Positions 44,405 to 54,070 are shown, numbered from the stretch's first letter. The stretch: DNA of 64,000 bases from Trichocoleus sp. FACHB-46 (GCF_014695385.1 NZ_JACJOD010000023.1:1-64000), one strand, 5' to 3'. Made by a program: numbers and translations. The notes: generated from the sequence alone by a model not told the origin.

Positions 44405-44602
44405 TCATTCGATATTAGCGATACGAAAACCCATTTGACATTCGTATTGGTCTGGTTGGCTCTCGCTCAGTTTATGAATCGCGTGACCACAGCGCAGCCG
44501 TCCCTGATTCCAACGAGGTTGGCCGCTGCGATCTGCTAAAAGGCAACTTTGGCAAACTTGCTGAGGGGAGAGTAATTGATCACCTATCAAGATGACTAGC
44601 AT
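44405..44602 (-). CDS. Small Cys-rich protein, 65 residues
   Basis: GGAGG lies 6 nt before the ATG at 44602, which supports a real gene. Four cysteines in the order QVCQSCLLAD, RLRCGH and YECQMGF form CxxC-x(n)-C-x(n)-C, consistent with a zinc-binding knuckle. The N-terminus is hydrophobic (MLVILIGDQLL). I recall similar small proteins in other cyanobacteria but no function. It is on the same strand as tic20, 189 bp upstream of it. Confidence 0.75.
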   Translation of the reverse strand: MLVILIGDQLLSPQQVCQSCLLADRSGQPRWNQGRLRCGHAIHKLSESQPDQYECQMGFRIANIE

Positions 44603-44965
44603 TCGCTACCTCCGGTGGTTCCCCGATCCCACTGCCTGTATTTTAAGTCGTCACCAGGGGAAATGAGAGTAAAGCATACAGAGCTTAATCTGAAGTTTAG
44701 TCTCCTCACTTTTAGCTAGTAGTGTTCTTGGCATCACTTTGCCAAAACTTCTTGATCCCTCACTTCATACCCTGCGATCGCTAACGCCTTAAGTCGGATC
44801 AAGCGTTGGTAACTAATAAACTGCCTTTCTCACTCTGTCCTTCGGAGTTATGATTATTGATTCAGGAAAAAATTGCCAAAGCTGGCACCATAGTAATTAC
44901 TACTGAAGGGTAGCCAACCTGAGCTTGCAGCCGTTCTGACATTACTTTCACTAGGGGTTCGCTCT
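44603..44965. other. 360-bp spacer upstream of glyA
   Basis: It should contain the glyA promoter and leader. I looked for a tandem glycine-riboswitch-like pattern and could not support one. No small gene was seen. Confidence 0.5.
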
Positions 44966-46249
44966 GTGACTCAAACTAATTTAGACTTCCTAGCCAACAA
45001 TGATCCCGACATTGCTGATTTAGTCCAGCAAGAACTACAGCGCCAGCGTGATCACTTAGAGCTGATTGCGAGTGAAAACTTTACCTCTGCCGCCGTGCTA
45101 GCAGCTCAAGGTTCAGTGCTAACCAATAAGTACGCCGAGGGTTTGCCCCAAAAACGTTACTACGGTGGTTGTGAATATGTAGACCAGATCGAGCAACTCG
45201 CGATCGATCGCATCAAGCAACTCTTTGGTGCCGCCCACGCCAATGTCCAACCCCACTCAGGGGCGCAAGCCAATTTTGCTGTTTTCTTGGCTCTGCTAGA
45301 ACCAGGCGACACCATTATGGGCATGGATTTGTCTCACGGTGGCCACTTAACCCACGGCTCTCCGGTCAACGTTTCTGGCAAGTGGTTCAAAGTTTGTCAT
45401 TACGGCGTCAGCCAAGAAACTGAGCAACTGGACTACGACCAAATCCGCGAGTTAGCACTCCAGCATCGGCCTAAATTAATTGTCTGTGGCTACTCCGCTT
45501 ATCCTCGGATTATCCAGTTCGATAAATTCCGGGCGATTGCCGATGAGGTTGGCGCTTACCTACTCGCAGACATCGCCCACATTGCTGGATTAGTCGCGAC
45601 TGGACACCATCCGAATCCCCTGCCTTACTGCGATGTTGTTACCACCACCACCCACAAAACCCTGCGTGGACCCAGAGGTGGATTGATCATGACCCGCGAT
45701 CCTGAACTCGGCAAAAAGTTTGATAAGGCGGTCTTCCCTGGAACTCAAGGCGGGCCTCTAGAGCATGTGATTGCAGCTAAAGCAGTGGCGTTTGGGGAAG
45801 CCCTGAAGCCAGAATTCAAAACTTATTCAGGCCAAGTGATTGAAAATGCTCAAGCTTTGGCTAGCCAGCTACAGCAACGAGGCTTCAAAATTGTTTCAGG
45901 TGGCACCGACAACCACCTGATGCTGGTAGATTTGCGCTCGATCGGCATGACTGGCAAAAGAGCAGACCAGTTGGTGAGTGGGGTTAACATCACAGCCAAC
46001 AAAAATACGGTGCCCTTTGATCCAGAGTCACCGTTTGTCACCAGCGGTCTCAGACTCGGCTCCCCCGCTATGACCACTCGTGGTATGGGAACCACTGAGT
46101 TTGCGGAAATTGCCAACATCATTGCCGATCGACTGCTAAATCCTGAAGACGAGGCGATCGCCCAGGCTTGCCGTCAACGAGTCGCTACCTTGTGCGCTGG
46201 ATTCCCGCTTTATCCGCATCTGAGCATTCCTGTGCCAGTTTTGGCATAG
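44966..46249 (+). CDS. glyA: Serine hydroxymethyltransferase
   Basis: A PLP enzyme interconverting serine and glycine with tetrahydrofolate, also linked to photorespiratory glycine metabolism. The 427-residue protein starts at GTG. Motifs: [12 protein letters not shown] (about 32-43), YYGGCEYVD (about 66-74), [14 protein letters not shown] (about 93-106), the PLP lysine in [14 protein letters not shown] (about 225-238), and [15 protein letters not shown] (about 354-368). Complete. Confidence 0.98.
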   Translation: MTQTNLDFLANNDPDIADLVQQELQRQRDHLELIASENFTSAAVLAAQGSVLTNKYAEGLPQKRYYGGCEYVDQIEQLAIDRIKQLFGAAHANVQPHSGAQANFAVFLALLEPGDTIMGMDLSHGGHLTHGSPVNVSGKWFKVCHYGVSQETEQLDYDQIRELALQHRPKLIVCGYSAYPRIIQFDKFRAIADEVGAYLLADIAHIAGLVATGHHPNPLPYCDVVTTTTHKTLRGPRGGLIMTRDPELGKKFDKAVFPGTQGGPLEHVIAAKAVAFGEALKPEFKTYSGQVIENAQALASQLQQRGFKIVSGGTDNHLMLVDLRSIGMTGKRADQLVSGVNITANKNTVPFDPESPFVTSGLRLGSPAMTTRGMGTTEFAEIANIIADRLLNPEDEAIAQACRQRVATLCAGFPLYPHLSIPVPVLA

Positions 46250-46349
46250 AAATTTATCTTGGCGTCCGGATTTATTCGCCTGTAACTGGCTGAAATATAG
46301 TAGACTCTGCCTGACAGTACTTTTGGCTGAACCCTACTCTATTTTCCTG

Positions 46350-47399
46350 ATGCCATACCAGCTCTATCACCTGGTTGCATTTCTCGTCTCCGCCCTCATC
46401 GTCCTCTGGAGTACGCCAATTGTTAGAAAAATTGGCCTCAAAAGTGGACGAGTAGACCTCCCTGGCGATCGCAAGGTTCATCAACGACCCATGGTTCGCT
46501 TGGGAGGTGTTTCTATTTTCGCAGGCACCCTCGTTGCCTTGCTGATTGTTTGGTGGACGGGCGGATTCGGTCTGCTTCCCCCTGACAAAGAATATGAAGT
46601 TTGGGGAGTCACCATTGGTGGTTTGGCCTTTTTCTTAATTGGCTTGACCGATGACCTAATTGGTCTGTCGCCCCTGACCCGCCTAATTGTGCAAGCCGTT
46701 GTTGCTGGCTTAGCCTGGAAGGTGGGTGTACAGATTGAATTTCTCTCTATTCCTTTCGACGGTCTAGTTTCTCTACCCGATTGGATCAGCCTACCCATCA
46801 CCGTAATCTGGCTAGTGGGCATGGCCAATGCAATTAATTGGATTGATGGCTTGGATGGCTTAGCAGCAGGAGTGTCCGGGATTGCTGCCGTAGTCATGCT
46901 GGTTGCCAGTTTATTCATGAACCAACCCGCGGCTGCTTTAATTGCAGCGGCCTTAGCAGGAGGTGCTTTGGGCTTTCTGCGCTACAACTTTAATCCTGCT
47001 CAGATCTTTATGGGTGATGGGGGAGCCTACTTCATCGGTTTCACCCTCGCTGGGGTAGGTGTCATCGGCTTGGTTAAGAGTGTCACTACTGTCGCGGTCG
47101 TGTTGCCCTACCTAATTTTGGCCGTGCCTATTCTGGATATGTCGGCGGTAATTTTAGACCGTCTGCGGAGTGGTAAGTCTCCTTTTGTGGCTGATAAGCG
47201 CCATTTGCACCATCGACTGTTGCAAGCAGGACTCTCACATCGCTTAACGGTTTTATTTATTTACTCGTTAACTTTGTGGGTTGGTAGTATTGCCCTGGCT
47301 GTTTCTGGTATGCCCAGTGGTATTGCTTATGCCTTCGGTGCGACTGCGCTGCTGAGTTACACCAGTTGGCAAGTACGCAAGCAAGCGCGAGCCCGTTAA
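46350..47399 (+). CDS. MraY/WecA/TagO-family polyprenyl-phosphate sugar-1-phosphate transferase
   Basis: A polytopic membrane enzyme that starts glycan assembly by moving a sugar-1-phosphate onto undecaprenyl phosphate. About ten helices. Catalytic Asp clusters: GLTDDLIGLSP (about 100), INWIDGLDGLAAG (about 165-177), and QIFMGDGGAYFIG (about 222-234). The HLHHRLLQAG motif (about 287) is the His-rich loop of the WecA/TagO branch rather than MraY. ATG at 46350 (MPYQLYH) is preferred over the TTG at 46323. It lies 100 bp after glyA; a perfect terminator follows. Confidence 0.9.
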   Translation: MPYQLYHLVAFLVSALIVLWSTPIVRKIGLKSGRVDLPGDRKVHQRPMVRLGGVSIFAGTLVALLIVWWTGGFGLLPPDKEYEVWGVTIGGLAFFLIGLTDDLIGLSPLTRLIVQAVVAGLAWKVGVQIEFLSIPFDGLVSLPDWISLPITVIWLVGMANAINWIDGLDGLAAGVSGIAAVVMLVASLFMNQPAAALIAAALAGGALGFLRYNFNPAQIFMGDGGAYFIGFTLAGVGVIGLVKSVTTVAVVLPYLILAVPILDMSAVILDRLRSGKSPFVADKRHLHHRLLQAGLSHRLTVLFIYSLTLWVGSIALAVSGMPSGIAYAFGATALLSYTSWQVRKQARAR

Positions 47400-47418
47400 C
47401 CAAATTTGCACCTAGCAG

Positions 47419-47455
47419 GTTGTGATTGGTGCTCAGGCTGAGCACCAATCACAAC
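47419..47455 (+). terminator. Perfect 37-nt palindromic terminator
   Basis: Two 18-nt arms (GTTGTGATTGGTGCTCAG / CTGAGCACCAATCACAAC) are exactly complementary around a single central base. It lies 20 bp after the WecA/TagO-like gene and 38 bp before cinA, so it separates the two. Confidence 0.85.
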
Positions 47456-47492
47456 TAAAAATAGTGGCTAACTGCTGAAGTTTTATAGAGGA

Positions 47493-48779
47493 ATGTCTAT
47501 GAGTCTGAGTGCTGAAGTGATTTGTGTTGGCACTGAGCTGCTCTTGGGAGATATTCTGAACACGAACGCGCAATTTTTAGCGCAGCAGTTAGCTCAGCTA
47601 GGGATTCCCCACTACTATCAGACTGTAGTGGGAGATAATCCCCTCCGGCTCAAAAAAGTTTTAGCTATTGCCTGTGAGCGATCGCGCCTGATCATCCTCA
47701 CTGGAGGCTTGGGACCAACACCTGACGACCTCACTATCGAGACGCTAGCCGACTTCTTTGATGTGCCGCTGGTCGAGCATCCAGAAATTCTCGAAGATAT
47801 TACCCAGAAATATGCGCGTCGGGGGCGGCAGATGTCTCCGAGCAACCGGAAGCAAGCTTTGTTGCCAGAGGGGGCTGAAGTGCTCCCTAATTCCTCAGGC
47901 AGTGCTCCAGGAGTCATATGGCAACCCCGCACAGGCCTGACGATTCTCACCTTTCCGGGAGTGCCCTCGGAAATGCAGTTGATGTGGCAAGAAACGGCAG
48001 TGCCTTACCTGCGACAACAAGGCTGGGGACAAGAAATTATTCACAGCCGCATGCTGAAATTTTGGGGCATTGCTGAATCAGCCTTGGCTGAAAAAGTTGC
48101 ACCGTTTCTGGATTTAAGCAATCCCACAGTCGCGCCTTATGCCAATCACGGAGAAGTGAAGTTGCGGATTGCTGCGCGAGCAGAGTCAGAAGCAATAGCA
48201 CGCCAATTAATCGAACCTGTAGAGCACCAACTGCGCCAAATTGGTGGACTAGACTATTACGGTGCTGATGAAGACAGCTTAGCGTCAGTGGTAGGCGAGC
48301 ACTTGCAAACTGCTCATGAGACCCTGGGTACAGCTGAGTCATGCACAGGGGGTGGCCTGGGCCAAATGCTTACCAGCATCCCTGGCAGCTCAAATTATTT
48401 TATGGGTGGGGTCATTTCCTATGACAACCAAGCCAAGATTTCGCTGCTAGGTGTGAACGCGCAAGACCTAGCACAGCACGGAGCGGTGAGCCATACGATC
48501 GCTAAGCAAATGGCCGCTGGGGTGCGATCGCGCTTAGGCACGACTTGGGGACTCAGCATTACAGGCATTGCGGGGCCTGGAGGCGGTACTGCCTCTAAAC
48601 CTGTTGGCTTAGTCTATATTGGGCTTGCAGGCCCCCAGGATGAAATAGAGAGCTACGAATATCAATTTGGCTCCTTCCGAGGGCGGAGTTGGATTCAACG
48701 AATTAGCGCTTGTACTGCCCTGGATCAATTGCGACGTAAGCTTTTGACGCGATCGCTGCTAGAAGACTTAGCTTTTTAA
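47493..48779 (+). CDS. cinA: CinA-family protein (nicotinamide-nucleotide amidase type)
   Basis: A two-domain protein. The N-terminal MoCF-like (COG1058) domain (about 1-175) has AEVICVGTELLLGDILNTNAQFL and LTGGLGPTPDDLT. The C-terminal PncC domain (about 265-425) has TAESCTGGGLGQMLTSIPGSS (split: TAESCTGG, then GSSNYF) and SITGIAGPGGG, the deamidase active site that recycles NMN. Complete at 428 residues from ATG 47493 or 47499. In cyanobacteria it is often a stand-alone gene. Confidence 0.95.
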   Translation: MSMSLSAEVICVGTELLLGDILNTNAQFLAQQLAQLGIPHYYQTVVGDNPLRLKKVLAIACERSRLIILTGGLGPTPDDLTIETLADFFDVPLVEHPEILEDITQKYARRGRQMSPSNRKQALLPEGAEVLPNSSGSAPGVIWQPRTGLTILTFPGVPSEMQLMWQETAVPYLRQQGWGQEIIHSRMLKFWGIAESALAEKVAPFLDLSNPTVAPYANHGEVKLRIAARAESEAIARQLIEPVEHQLRQIGGLDYYGADEDSLASVVGEHLQTAHETLGTAESCTGGGLGQMLTSIPGSSNYFMGGVISYDNQAKISLLGVNAQDLAQHGAVSHTIAKQMAAGVRSRLGTTWGLSITGIAGPGGGTASKPVGLVYIGLAGPQDEIESYEYQFGSFRGRSWIQRISACTALDQLRRKLLTRSLLEDLAF

Positions 48780-48913
48780 GGATTTGCAATTCTGGCCTTG
48801 ATCATTTTTGATCATTGGTTATGATCAAGTAAAGAAAACCCTCTGTTAACTTAGCCGCTATTTTTGTCTTTGGAGCAAAAGCTGTAGGCTAACTAGAAGG
48901 AGCTACTGGTTTA

Positions 48914-49045
48914 ATGGATTTGATTGACAAAGTCCTAGAAAAGCTAAAAGAGTTAGTTGGTAAGCTAATTGATGCTCTGCTGGGGCCAGAAGCTCAGCCG
49001 GAGCCAGAGCCAATTCCAATTCCCGTTAACGATCGTCGTCGTTAA
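48914..49045 (+). CDS. 43-residue amphipathic peptide with Pro-Glu-rich tail
   Basis: AGAAGGAG stands about 12 nt upstream of the ATG. Residues 1-24 (MDLIDKVLEKLKELVGKLID, then ALLG) form a strongly amphipathic helix with alternating Leu/Ile/Val and Lys/Glu/Asp faces. The tail is PEPEPIPIP followed by a basic NDRRR end. It precedes aroQ by 26 bp and may be co-transcribed. I recall similar unannotated peptides in cyanobacteria but know no function; a peripheral membrane-binding or assembly role is possible. Confidence 0.6.
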   Translation: MDLIDKVLEKLKELVGKLIDALLGPEAQPEPEPIPIPVNDRRR

Positions 49046-49070
49046 TGCCAACTTGTAAAAGTATAGGTTG

Positions 49071-49526
49071 ATGCGCTTGCTAAGCGTTTTAGTTCTGCAT
49101 GGGCCTAACCTAAATCTCCTGGGACAGCGTGAACCAGGGATCTATGGTCGTGTGACCTTGGATGAAATTAACCGTTCGCTAGAGCAGGAAGGGCAAGCCC
49201 TACAAGTCAAGATCTCTACCTTGCAATCAAATCACGAGGGTGCTTTGGTTGATGCCATTCATGCTGCTCAGGGACATCATCAGGGAATTTTAATCAATGC
49301 TGGCGCGTATACCCACACAAGTGTGGCCCTACGAGATGCGATCGCCGCAGTTAATCTCCCCACCGTTGAGGTGCATCTCAGTAATATCTATCGGCGCGAA
49401 GAGTTTCGATACCATTCCTTTATCGCACCTGTGGCTGTTGGGCAAATTAGTGGTTTTGGCCCTGAAAGCTACCGCTTAGGGCTACATGCCTTAGTACATC
49501 ATCTTCAGCAGCTACCTGCCACTTGA
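49071..49526 (+). CDS. aroQ: 3-dehydroquinate dehydratase, type II
   Basis: It carries out the third step of the shikimate pathway. The small type II enzyme (151 residues from ATG 49071) has the N-terminal [18 protein letters not shown] (about 8-25; the Tyr is the catalytic base), [16 protein letters not shown] (about 75-90), and [14 protein letters not shown] (about 98-111; His and Arg are active-site residues). It assembles as a dodecamer in relatives. It follows the 43-residue peptide gene. Confidence 0.97.
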   Translation: MRLLSVLVLHGPNLNLLGQREPGIYGRVTLDEINRSLEQEGQALQVKISTLQSNHEGALVDAIHAAQGHHQGILINAGAYTHTSVALRDAIAAVNLPTVEVHLSNIYRREEFRYHSFIAPVAVGQISGFGPESYRLGLHALVHHLQQLPAT

Positions 49527-49582
49527 CCTCGAACTCGGTCTGAATGCTAAGTGGCAGTTGCTAACTCAGAAACCTGGATAGC

Positions 49583-50476
49583 TTAAGCACGTAAGGTAGG
49601 GCGATCACCTCGTTGAAACATCGTCCAAGAATCCTTTAGAGCTGTAGGTGCAGGATGCTTGGCATCGTAAACAACGATGACATTGGTGAGTTCACGTCCT
49701 GGACGGACCAAAATTTTGCTATGGCTAGCTAGTCCTAGAGAGGAGCCCCCATCTAGATTCATGGCTTCGTAGCAGCCGATCGCTCGCATGATTTTGGCTT
49801 CTCGCTCTAAAGATAAGTTAGCCAGAAAGGTAACTAGAACTAATTTTTTGCCGCCGCGGGGGAAACCGATCGCAGCTCGTGACGCCACTCCCAACACGCG
49901 CGGATCTCGAAAACCTTCTGATTTGGGGGCCAGCCAAACTTTGCCTTGTCTCAGTAGCCTAGGGCCACTGGTAATCGAAAACCAATGCTCTTGCCAGTCA
50001 GGCTTGCCATCCACTCTGGCCGTTACCATTTCTGGTTCATTTCCTGCTCTTAGGCCCAAAGTGGTTCCATAGTTCTCCCACGGGCTGTACTTGAGGAATC
50101 GGCCTTCTGCCACCACGTTGCCCATGACTCGCTTCTCTCCGTCAGTGCTAAAGAAGGTGCCATTCGCCACGACTGCTGCATGGGAACGAGCCACGATTCT
50201 GCCAAAAGCTTCGTCTCCGTAAGAAACGTGAGCGCTGTTGGCTATAGGAGCCCGATGAGGTAAGCCAATCGTGATGAAAGTTTTGGGGTCAGTTAAGTCG
50301 ATCGTGGTTTGGTAGAAAGGAATGCCTGCGACTCGACGCCGAATCACACGAGCTGGACGCGCTGCATCCACAGATTCTACTTGGGCAAAGACTTGGGTGA
50401 GGGCCGCACCTCCTAACGCTAAAAACGCCCGCCGGGAAAATTGACGGGGTCTATTCGCCTCGTTCTGACTTAACAT
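49583..50476 (-). CDS. Phosphodiester glycosidase (NAGPA) family exported protein
   Basis: A 297-residue protein with a Tat-type signal: SRRAFLALGGAAL (about 14-26), so it is exported folded to the periplasm. The body belongs to the NAGPA/DUF2233 fold: VANGTFFSTDG (about 100-110), FSITSGPRLLRQGKVW (about 146-161), and CYEAMNLDGGSSLGLA (about 243-258), the family's conserved C-terminal motif. Substrate is unknown; relatives act on glycosidic phosphodiesters or cell-wall material. Convergent with aroQ. Confidence 0.85.
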   Translation of the reverse strand: MLSQNEANRPRQFSRRAFLALGGAALTQVFAQVESVDAARPARVIRRRVAGIPFYQTTIDLTDPKTFITIGLPHRAPIANSAHVSYGDEAFGRIVARSHAAVVANGTFFSTDGEKRVMGNVVAEGRFLKYSPWENYGTTLGLRAGNEPEMVTARVDGKPDWQEHWFSITSGPRLLRQGKVWLAPKSEGFRDPRVLGVASRAAIGFPRGGKKLVLVTFLANLSLEREAKIMRAIGCYEAMNLDGGSSLGLASHSKILVRPGRELTNVIVVYDAKHPAPTALKDSWTMFQRGDRPTLRA

Positions 50477-50695
50477 TTACAACTCCTAAAGCTCCTGATT
50501 TAGGGTTCCCGCGACCCCAGCAAGCGATCGATTTCGCTATCAAGACTTAATTCCTTGCAACACATCAAGACTCAGGAGATCGGAGACTAATTTTCGTGAA
50601 GCGATCGCGCCTTCTCCTTTCAAGCTCACGCCTGTCATCTCTCGGGGAAACCTGTTATGGTGCAAATTGTTGTGTTTTTGGTTTAGATCGCCGCC

Positions 50696-51295
50696 GTGGT
50701 GGCCTCCGAATTACCCAAAATTAAGTTTTTGCAGCAACCCACTGCCTCTGCTTGGGTCGAGCAAGCTCTGGCTAACTTAGATACGGTTCTGCTCGACCAC
50801 TCCCACTGTGAACGCAAAGCCGCAGGTGTGGCGCTGAATCTAATGTTTCGCTATCCGTCTAACACCAAGATGGTAAAGGCTCTAACGGCGATCGCCAAAG
50901 AAGAGTTAGAACATTTTGAGCAAGTTAATCAAATTCTGGAGCGACGCGGTGTACCGTTAGGGCCTCTGTCTGCCCCGCCTTATGGGGCAGGGTTAAATCA
51001 GCAAATTCGTCGCAATGAACCAGAGCGTTTGCTAGATTTTCTACTGGTTTGTGGCTTGATTGAAGCCCGGAGCCACGAGCGTCTGAGCTTGTTAGCGGCT
51101 CATGTTCCTGACCCAGAACTCGCGCGATTCTATCGAGTCTTGATGGCTTCAGAAGCAAGACACTATGGAGCCTATTGGGTCTTGGCGACGACCTACTATG
51201 AGCGATCGCTGGTGGAGCAACGCTTAGAAGAGTTGGCAACAGTTGAAAGTCAGTTGCTAGCGATGTTACATCCAGAGCCCAGGATTCATAGCTAA
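50696..51295 (+). CDS. miaE: tRNA-(ms2io6A)-hydroxylase
   Basis: A non-heme diiron monooxygenase that hydroxylates the isopentenyl side chain of ms2i6A37 in tRNA. The 199-residue four-helix-bundle protein carries the carboxylate/His ligands: HCERKAAGVALNL (about 40-52), KEELEHFEQV (about 71-80), IEARSHERLSLL (about 121-132), and SEARHYGAYW (about 152-161). It begins at GTG. Its stop overlaps the next start by one base (TAATG), so translation is coupled to the GNAT gene. Confidence 0.93.
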   Translation: MVASELPKIKFLQQPTASAWVEQALANLDTVLLDHSHCERKAAGVALNLMFRYPSNTKMVKALTAIAKEELEHFEQVNQILERRGVPLGPLSAPPYGAGLNQQIRRNEPERLLDFLLVCGLIEARSHERLSLLAAHVPDPELARFYRVLMASEARHYGAYWVLATTYYERSLVEQRLEELATVESQLLAMLHPEPRIHS

Positions 51296-51792
51296 TGCCA
51301 AGGTGCTATCGAGATTTTGTGATTCGGGCTTGGCAACCGCGCGATCGCACTGCTGCGGCTGAAGTGATTCGTGTCGTCTTGGCGGAGTATGGTTTGGGCT
51401 GGGAACCGGAAGGAGCCGATCGCGATGTCTTAGAAGTTGAAGCTTGCTATCAAGCAGTGGGCGGTGAATTCTGGGTGGTAGAGCATCAAAATCGAGTCGT
51501 AGGGACAGCCGCCTATTCCCCAGTGGAGCGCGGAGAAGCAGCGGTTGAGATTCGCAAAATGTACCTGCTGCCCGAAGTGCGAGGACAAGGACTGGGCAAG
51601 TATTTATTGCAGCAATTGGAGCAAGCGATCGCCGCGCAACCGTTCCAAACTATCTGGATCGAGACTGCCAGTGTTCTAGCTGAGGCTGTCAAACTCTACG
51701 AAAGCAGTGGTTATCAGCCTGCCACTGGGGTAGAAACTGCCCGGTGCGATCGCGTCTATCTCAAACGGCTCCAAGGCTGCACTAAACGCTGA
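51295..51792 (+). CDS. GNAT-family N-acetyltransferase
   Basis: A 165-residue GCN5-related acetyltransferase. Motif A, the acetyl-CoA pyrophosphate loop, is LLPEVRGQGLGKYLL (about 91-105; R-G-Q-G-L-G), preceded by EIRKMYL (about 85-91), and motif B follows with IWIETASVL and KLYESSGYQP. The substrate cannot be inferred. The one-base overlap with miaE implies shared expression; a link to tRNA or translation is possible but unproven. It ends 1 bp from the convergent next gene. Confidence 0.88.
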   Translation: MPRCYRDFVIRAWQPRDRTAAAEVIRVVLAEYGLGWEPEGADRDVLEVEACYQAVGGEFWVVEHQNRVVGTAAYSPVERGEAAVEIRKMYLLPEVRGQGLGKYLLQQLEQAIAAQPFQTIWIETASVLAEAVKLYESSGYQPATGVETARCDRVYLKRLQGCTKR

Positions 51793-51793
51793 A

Positions 51794-52621
51794 CTAAGGG
51801 CGACCTAGCACGACCCCCCAGAAATAATCCTCAAATGGCCCCTCGTCTGCATCCAGCTTCATCTTTTTAGCCCACGAGTAAATCTCGCAGCTAAAGTGAC
51901 CGCTATCGTGCTGGAGAAATTGACCTTTCTGGATGACGATATTGCCTACAAGCGTGACCCAGTGGCTAGGATAGGGCAATAATGGTTTTTTATTCTGCAA
52001 AAGCCCTTCCGCTGTGATCAAAGCAAACGCTACACCTCCAGCCGCAATCACATCAGCGGCTTCGGTGAGGGCTTCAAACTCCCCAAACAAATAGGTGTGG
52101 TCATACTTCACATCGCGGTAGCCGAGAATTTCGCGCACCCAGCCTTTCATTTCCCAAGATTTGGTCATGCCTGACAAATTGCGCATCACATCAGGGGCAC
52201 CGGGATCAACGGGAAACAGCAAGTTTTCAGAATCGCGTAGGGTGGAAAGCAGCATCCAATCTGCTTGGCCCATGCGGAGGCGACCTTGGCTCTGGCGCAG
52301 GCGGCTCGTGGCTTCTACCCGACGAGTTTTGGACTGAAAACTGCCCACTTCATACAAGCTGCGACAAATTTCGACATAACGTACTGGCTGCTTCCGCACA
52401 AGTTCAAAGGCGATCGCAGCAGGCCCACAAAACGGCTGACCTCCCTGATTAATTTGAAAAGGGTCAGTAATTCGCGATCGCATTTCCGCCACAACTGTCG
52501 CTTTATCCAGGTAAGGCCACATCCCTGGAGCCACGGAGCGCTCAAAGTCTGCGATCGCTTGCTGTGCTTGATCAATCAAGGCCAGATTGGGCAATGGAGC
52601 GCCTGTGGGTGGATGAGTCAT
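51794..52621 (-). CDS. Unrecognised protein with cysteine-peptidase-like motif
   Basis: A 275-residue protein from ATG 52621 (a TTG at 52669 would extend it by 16). Near residue 65 is GGQPFCGPAAIAFEL, a Gln-x-x-Cys-Gly-Pro pattern at the start of a helix as in papain-like and C39-type peptidases. About 150 residues later PSHWVTLVGN supplies a His at the start of a strand, followed by a polar residue in QHDSGHFSC. Cys, His and Asp/Asn order fits a papain-like triad. No signal peptide. It could be a peptidase, transglutaminase or effector-type toxin; function unknown. Confidence 0.65.
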   Translation of the reverse strand: MTHPPTGAPLPNLALIDQAQQAIADFERSVAPGMWPYLDKATVVAEMRSRITDPFQINQGGQPFCGPAAIAFELVRKQPVRYVEICRSLYEVGSFQSKTRRVEATSRLRQSQGRLRMGQADWMLLSTLRDSENLLFPVDPGAPDVMRNLSGMTKSWEMKGWVREILGYRDVKYDHTYLFGEFEALTEAADVIAAGGVAFALITAEGLLQNKKPLLPYPSHWVTLVGNIVIQKGQFLQHDSGHFSCEIYSWAKKMKLDADEGPFEDYFWGVVLGRP

Positions 52622-52874
52622 GGATCGTCTCTGCTTCCTTCTGGAGCGGGGAATATCTTGAAATGTCAAAAAAGCGGGTGTACCGGGTCCTACAGTGCCA
52701 GCGTCAGTGATTCCAGCTCAGGCAATTCAAACTATTCACCGCGATACAACAGACGAGACTAAAAAAGCTTTACTATTACTGAATCTACTGAATTTTCTAG
52801 TCTTAGCAAAATAAGCTTTGTTGCTTTGATTGCCTGATCCTAGATTGCTTAAACCTCAGCTATTACCATCTGCT

Positions 52875-53417
52875 TTGATTGCTATCTATCCCGGTAGTTT
52901 CGATCCCATTACCTTTGGCCACCTCGACATTATTCAGCGAGGGGCGAGGCTTTTTGACACGGTAATTGTGGCAGTACTACGCAACCCGAATAAAATGCCT
53001 CTGTTCACTGTAGAGGAGCGGATTGAGCAAATCCGGCAGGCAACCAGCCATATTTCTAGAGTGCAGGTGGATAGCTTTGATGGATTAGCCGTGACATATG
53101 CTCATCTTCGGCAGGCTAAAGTACTGTTGAGGGGCCTCAGGGTACTGTCCGATTTTGAGAAGGAACTCCAGATGGCCCACACAAACAAGACACTTTCGGA
53201 CCAGATCGAAACAGTTTTTCTAGCAACTTCTAACGAATACAGTTTCCTAAGTAGTAGTCTGGTGAAAGAGATTGCCAAGTTTGGTGGTCCTGTCGATCAT
53301 CTCGTTCCTAAACATGTTGCCCTAGATATTTACAGCCGATGTTACGCCAAGACTCATCCAGTAGCAGCCCCGACCGTGATGGACCCAATCTCCACGCTGG
53401 ATCATCCCAAAGCGTAA
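52875..53417 (+). CDS. coaD: Phosphopantetheine adenylyltransferase
   Basis: It carries out the penultimate step of coenzyme A synthesis. The nucleotidyltransferase motif [19 protein letters not shown] (about 2-20; GHxxI binds ATP) is at the N-terminus. Family residues [16 protein letters not shown] (about 85-100) and [15 protein letters not shown] (about 125-140) follow. The usual protein begins at this [11 protein letters not shown], so the TTG at 52875 is the likely start (180 residues); an upstream TTG at 52830 would add 15. The 3' end overlaps the next gene. Confidence 0.95.
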   Translation: MIAIYPGSFDPITFGHLDIIQRGARLFDTVIVAVLRNPNKMPLFTVEERIEQIRQATSHISRVQVDSFDGLAVTYAHLRQAKVLLRGLRVLSDFEKELQMAHTNKTLSDQIETVFLATSNEYSFLSSSLVKEIAKFGGPVDHLVPKHVALDIYSRCYAKTHPVAAPTVMDPISTLDHPKA

Positions 53418-54070
53418 ACTCCTATGGAGATGCTGTGCGGGCAGGCAGCGTAGATATTCAACGAGAGCTGAATCGGCTAGAAGAAATGATTCTAGATAGC
53501 CCTCGTATTCCCCTGAGCCGCCGCACGCTTATTGATGAAGAGCAGTTGCTCGACCAACTAGATTTGGTGCGGCTCAACTTACCGACTGCTTTTCGAGATG
53601 CAGAAGATTTGCTGCAGCATAAAGATGACATTCTGTTGCAGACTGAGCAATATGCCCAAGAACTCGTAGAAGCAGCAGAACGGCGGGCAGCCCAGATTCT
53701 AGATGAGCTAGGCATTATTCGGCAAGCCGAGATGGAAGCCCGACAAATTCGCCAGCGCGTGCAGCAGGAATGTGAAGCCATGCAAGAGCAGACGATGGAT
53801 GAAATTGACCGCATGCGTCGTCAAGCTCAGCAAGACCTAGACGAAATGCGACGAATGGCGATCGCGGAGTGTGAAGACATCCAAGAAGGTGCAGATGTCT
53901 ACGCCGATCGCGTCCTAGGCGATATGGAGCAGCAATTGAGCGAAATGGTCCGTATTATTCGCAATGGTCGGCAGCAGTTGCACCCAGAAACCCCTGCCCC
54001 GAGGCCGCAAACCCCCAGCAACCCTGCGCCCAATCGACCTGCCACGCCTTCTAACAAAAAGAACTCCTAA
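53339..54070 (+). CDS. DivIVA-like or ATP-synthase-b-like coiled-coil protein
   Basis: A 243-residue protein that is mostly coiled coil. A Ser-rich start (about 1-30) precedes a conserved [20 protein letters not shown] (about 40-58), then a long Glu/Arg/Gln-rich helix with [16 protein letters not shown] and repeats such as [18 protein letters not shown] (about 160-180), and a Pro-rich tail. Starting at ATG 53339 it overlaps coaD by 79 bp; a GTG at 53435 with GGAG 5 nt upstream avoids the overlap. Conserved next to coaD in my recollection; division or polarity roles are a guess. Confidence 0.75.
   Translation: MLRQDSSSSSPDRDGPNLHAGSSQSVNSYGDAVRAGSVDIQRELNRLEEMILDSPRIPLSRRTLIDEEQLLDQLDLVRLNLPTAFRDAEDLLQHKDDILLQTEQYAQELVEAAERRAAQILDELGIIRQAEMEARQIRQRVQQECEAMQEQTMDEIDRMRRQAQQDLDEMRRMAIAECEDIQEGADVYADRVLGDMEQQLSEMVRIIRNGRQQLHPETPAPRPQTPSNPAPNRPATPSNKKNS

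Noticed and set aside
44603-44965. Possible glycine riboswitch upstream of glyA
   Set aside because: I could not build the conserved tandem aptamer cores from the sequence.
48797-48839. Inverted repeat CTTGATCAT / ATGATCAAG after cinA
   Set aside because: The 25-nt loop and short 9-bp stem make it a weak terminator; no further support.
49516-49557. Inverted repeat CTGCCACTT / AAGTGGCAG between aroQ and the NAGPA-family gene
   Set aside because: Short stem and 24-nt loop; it may be a weak terminator but is not secure.
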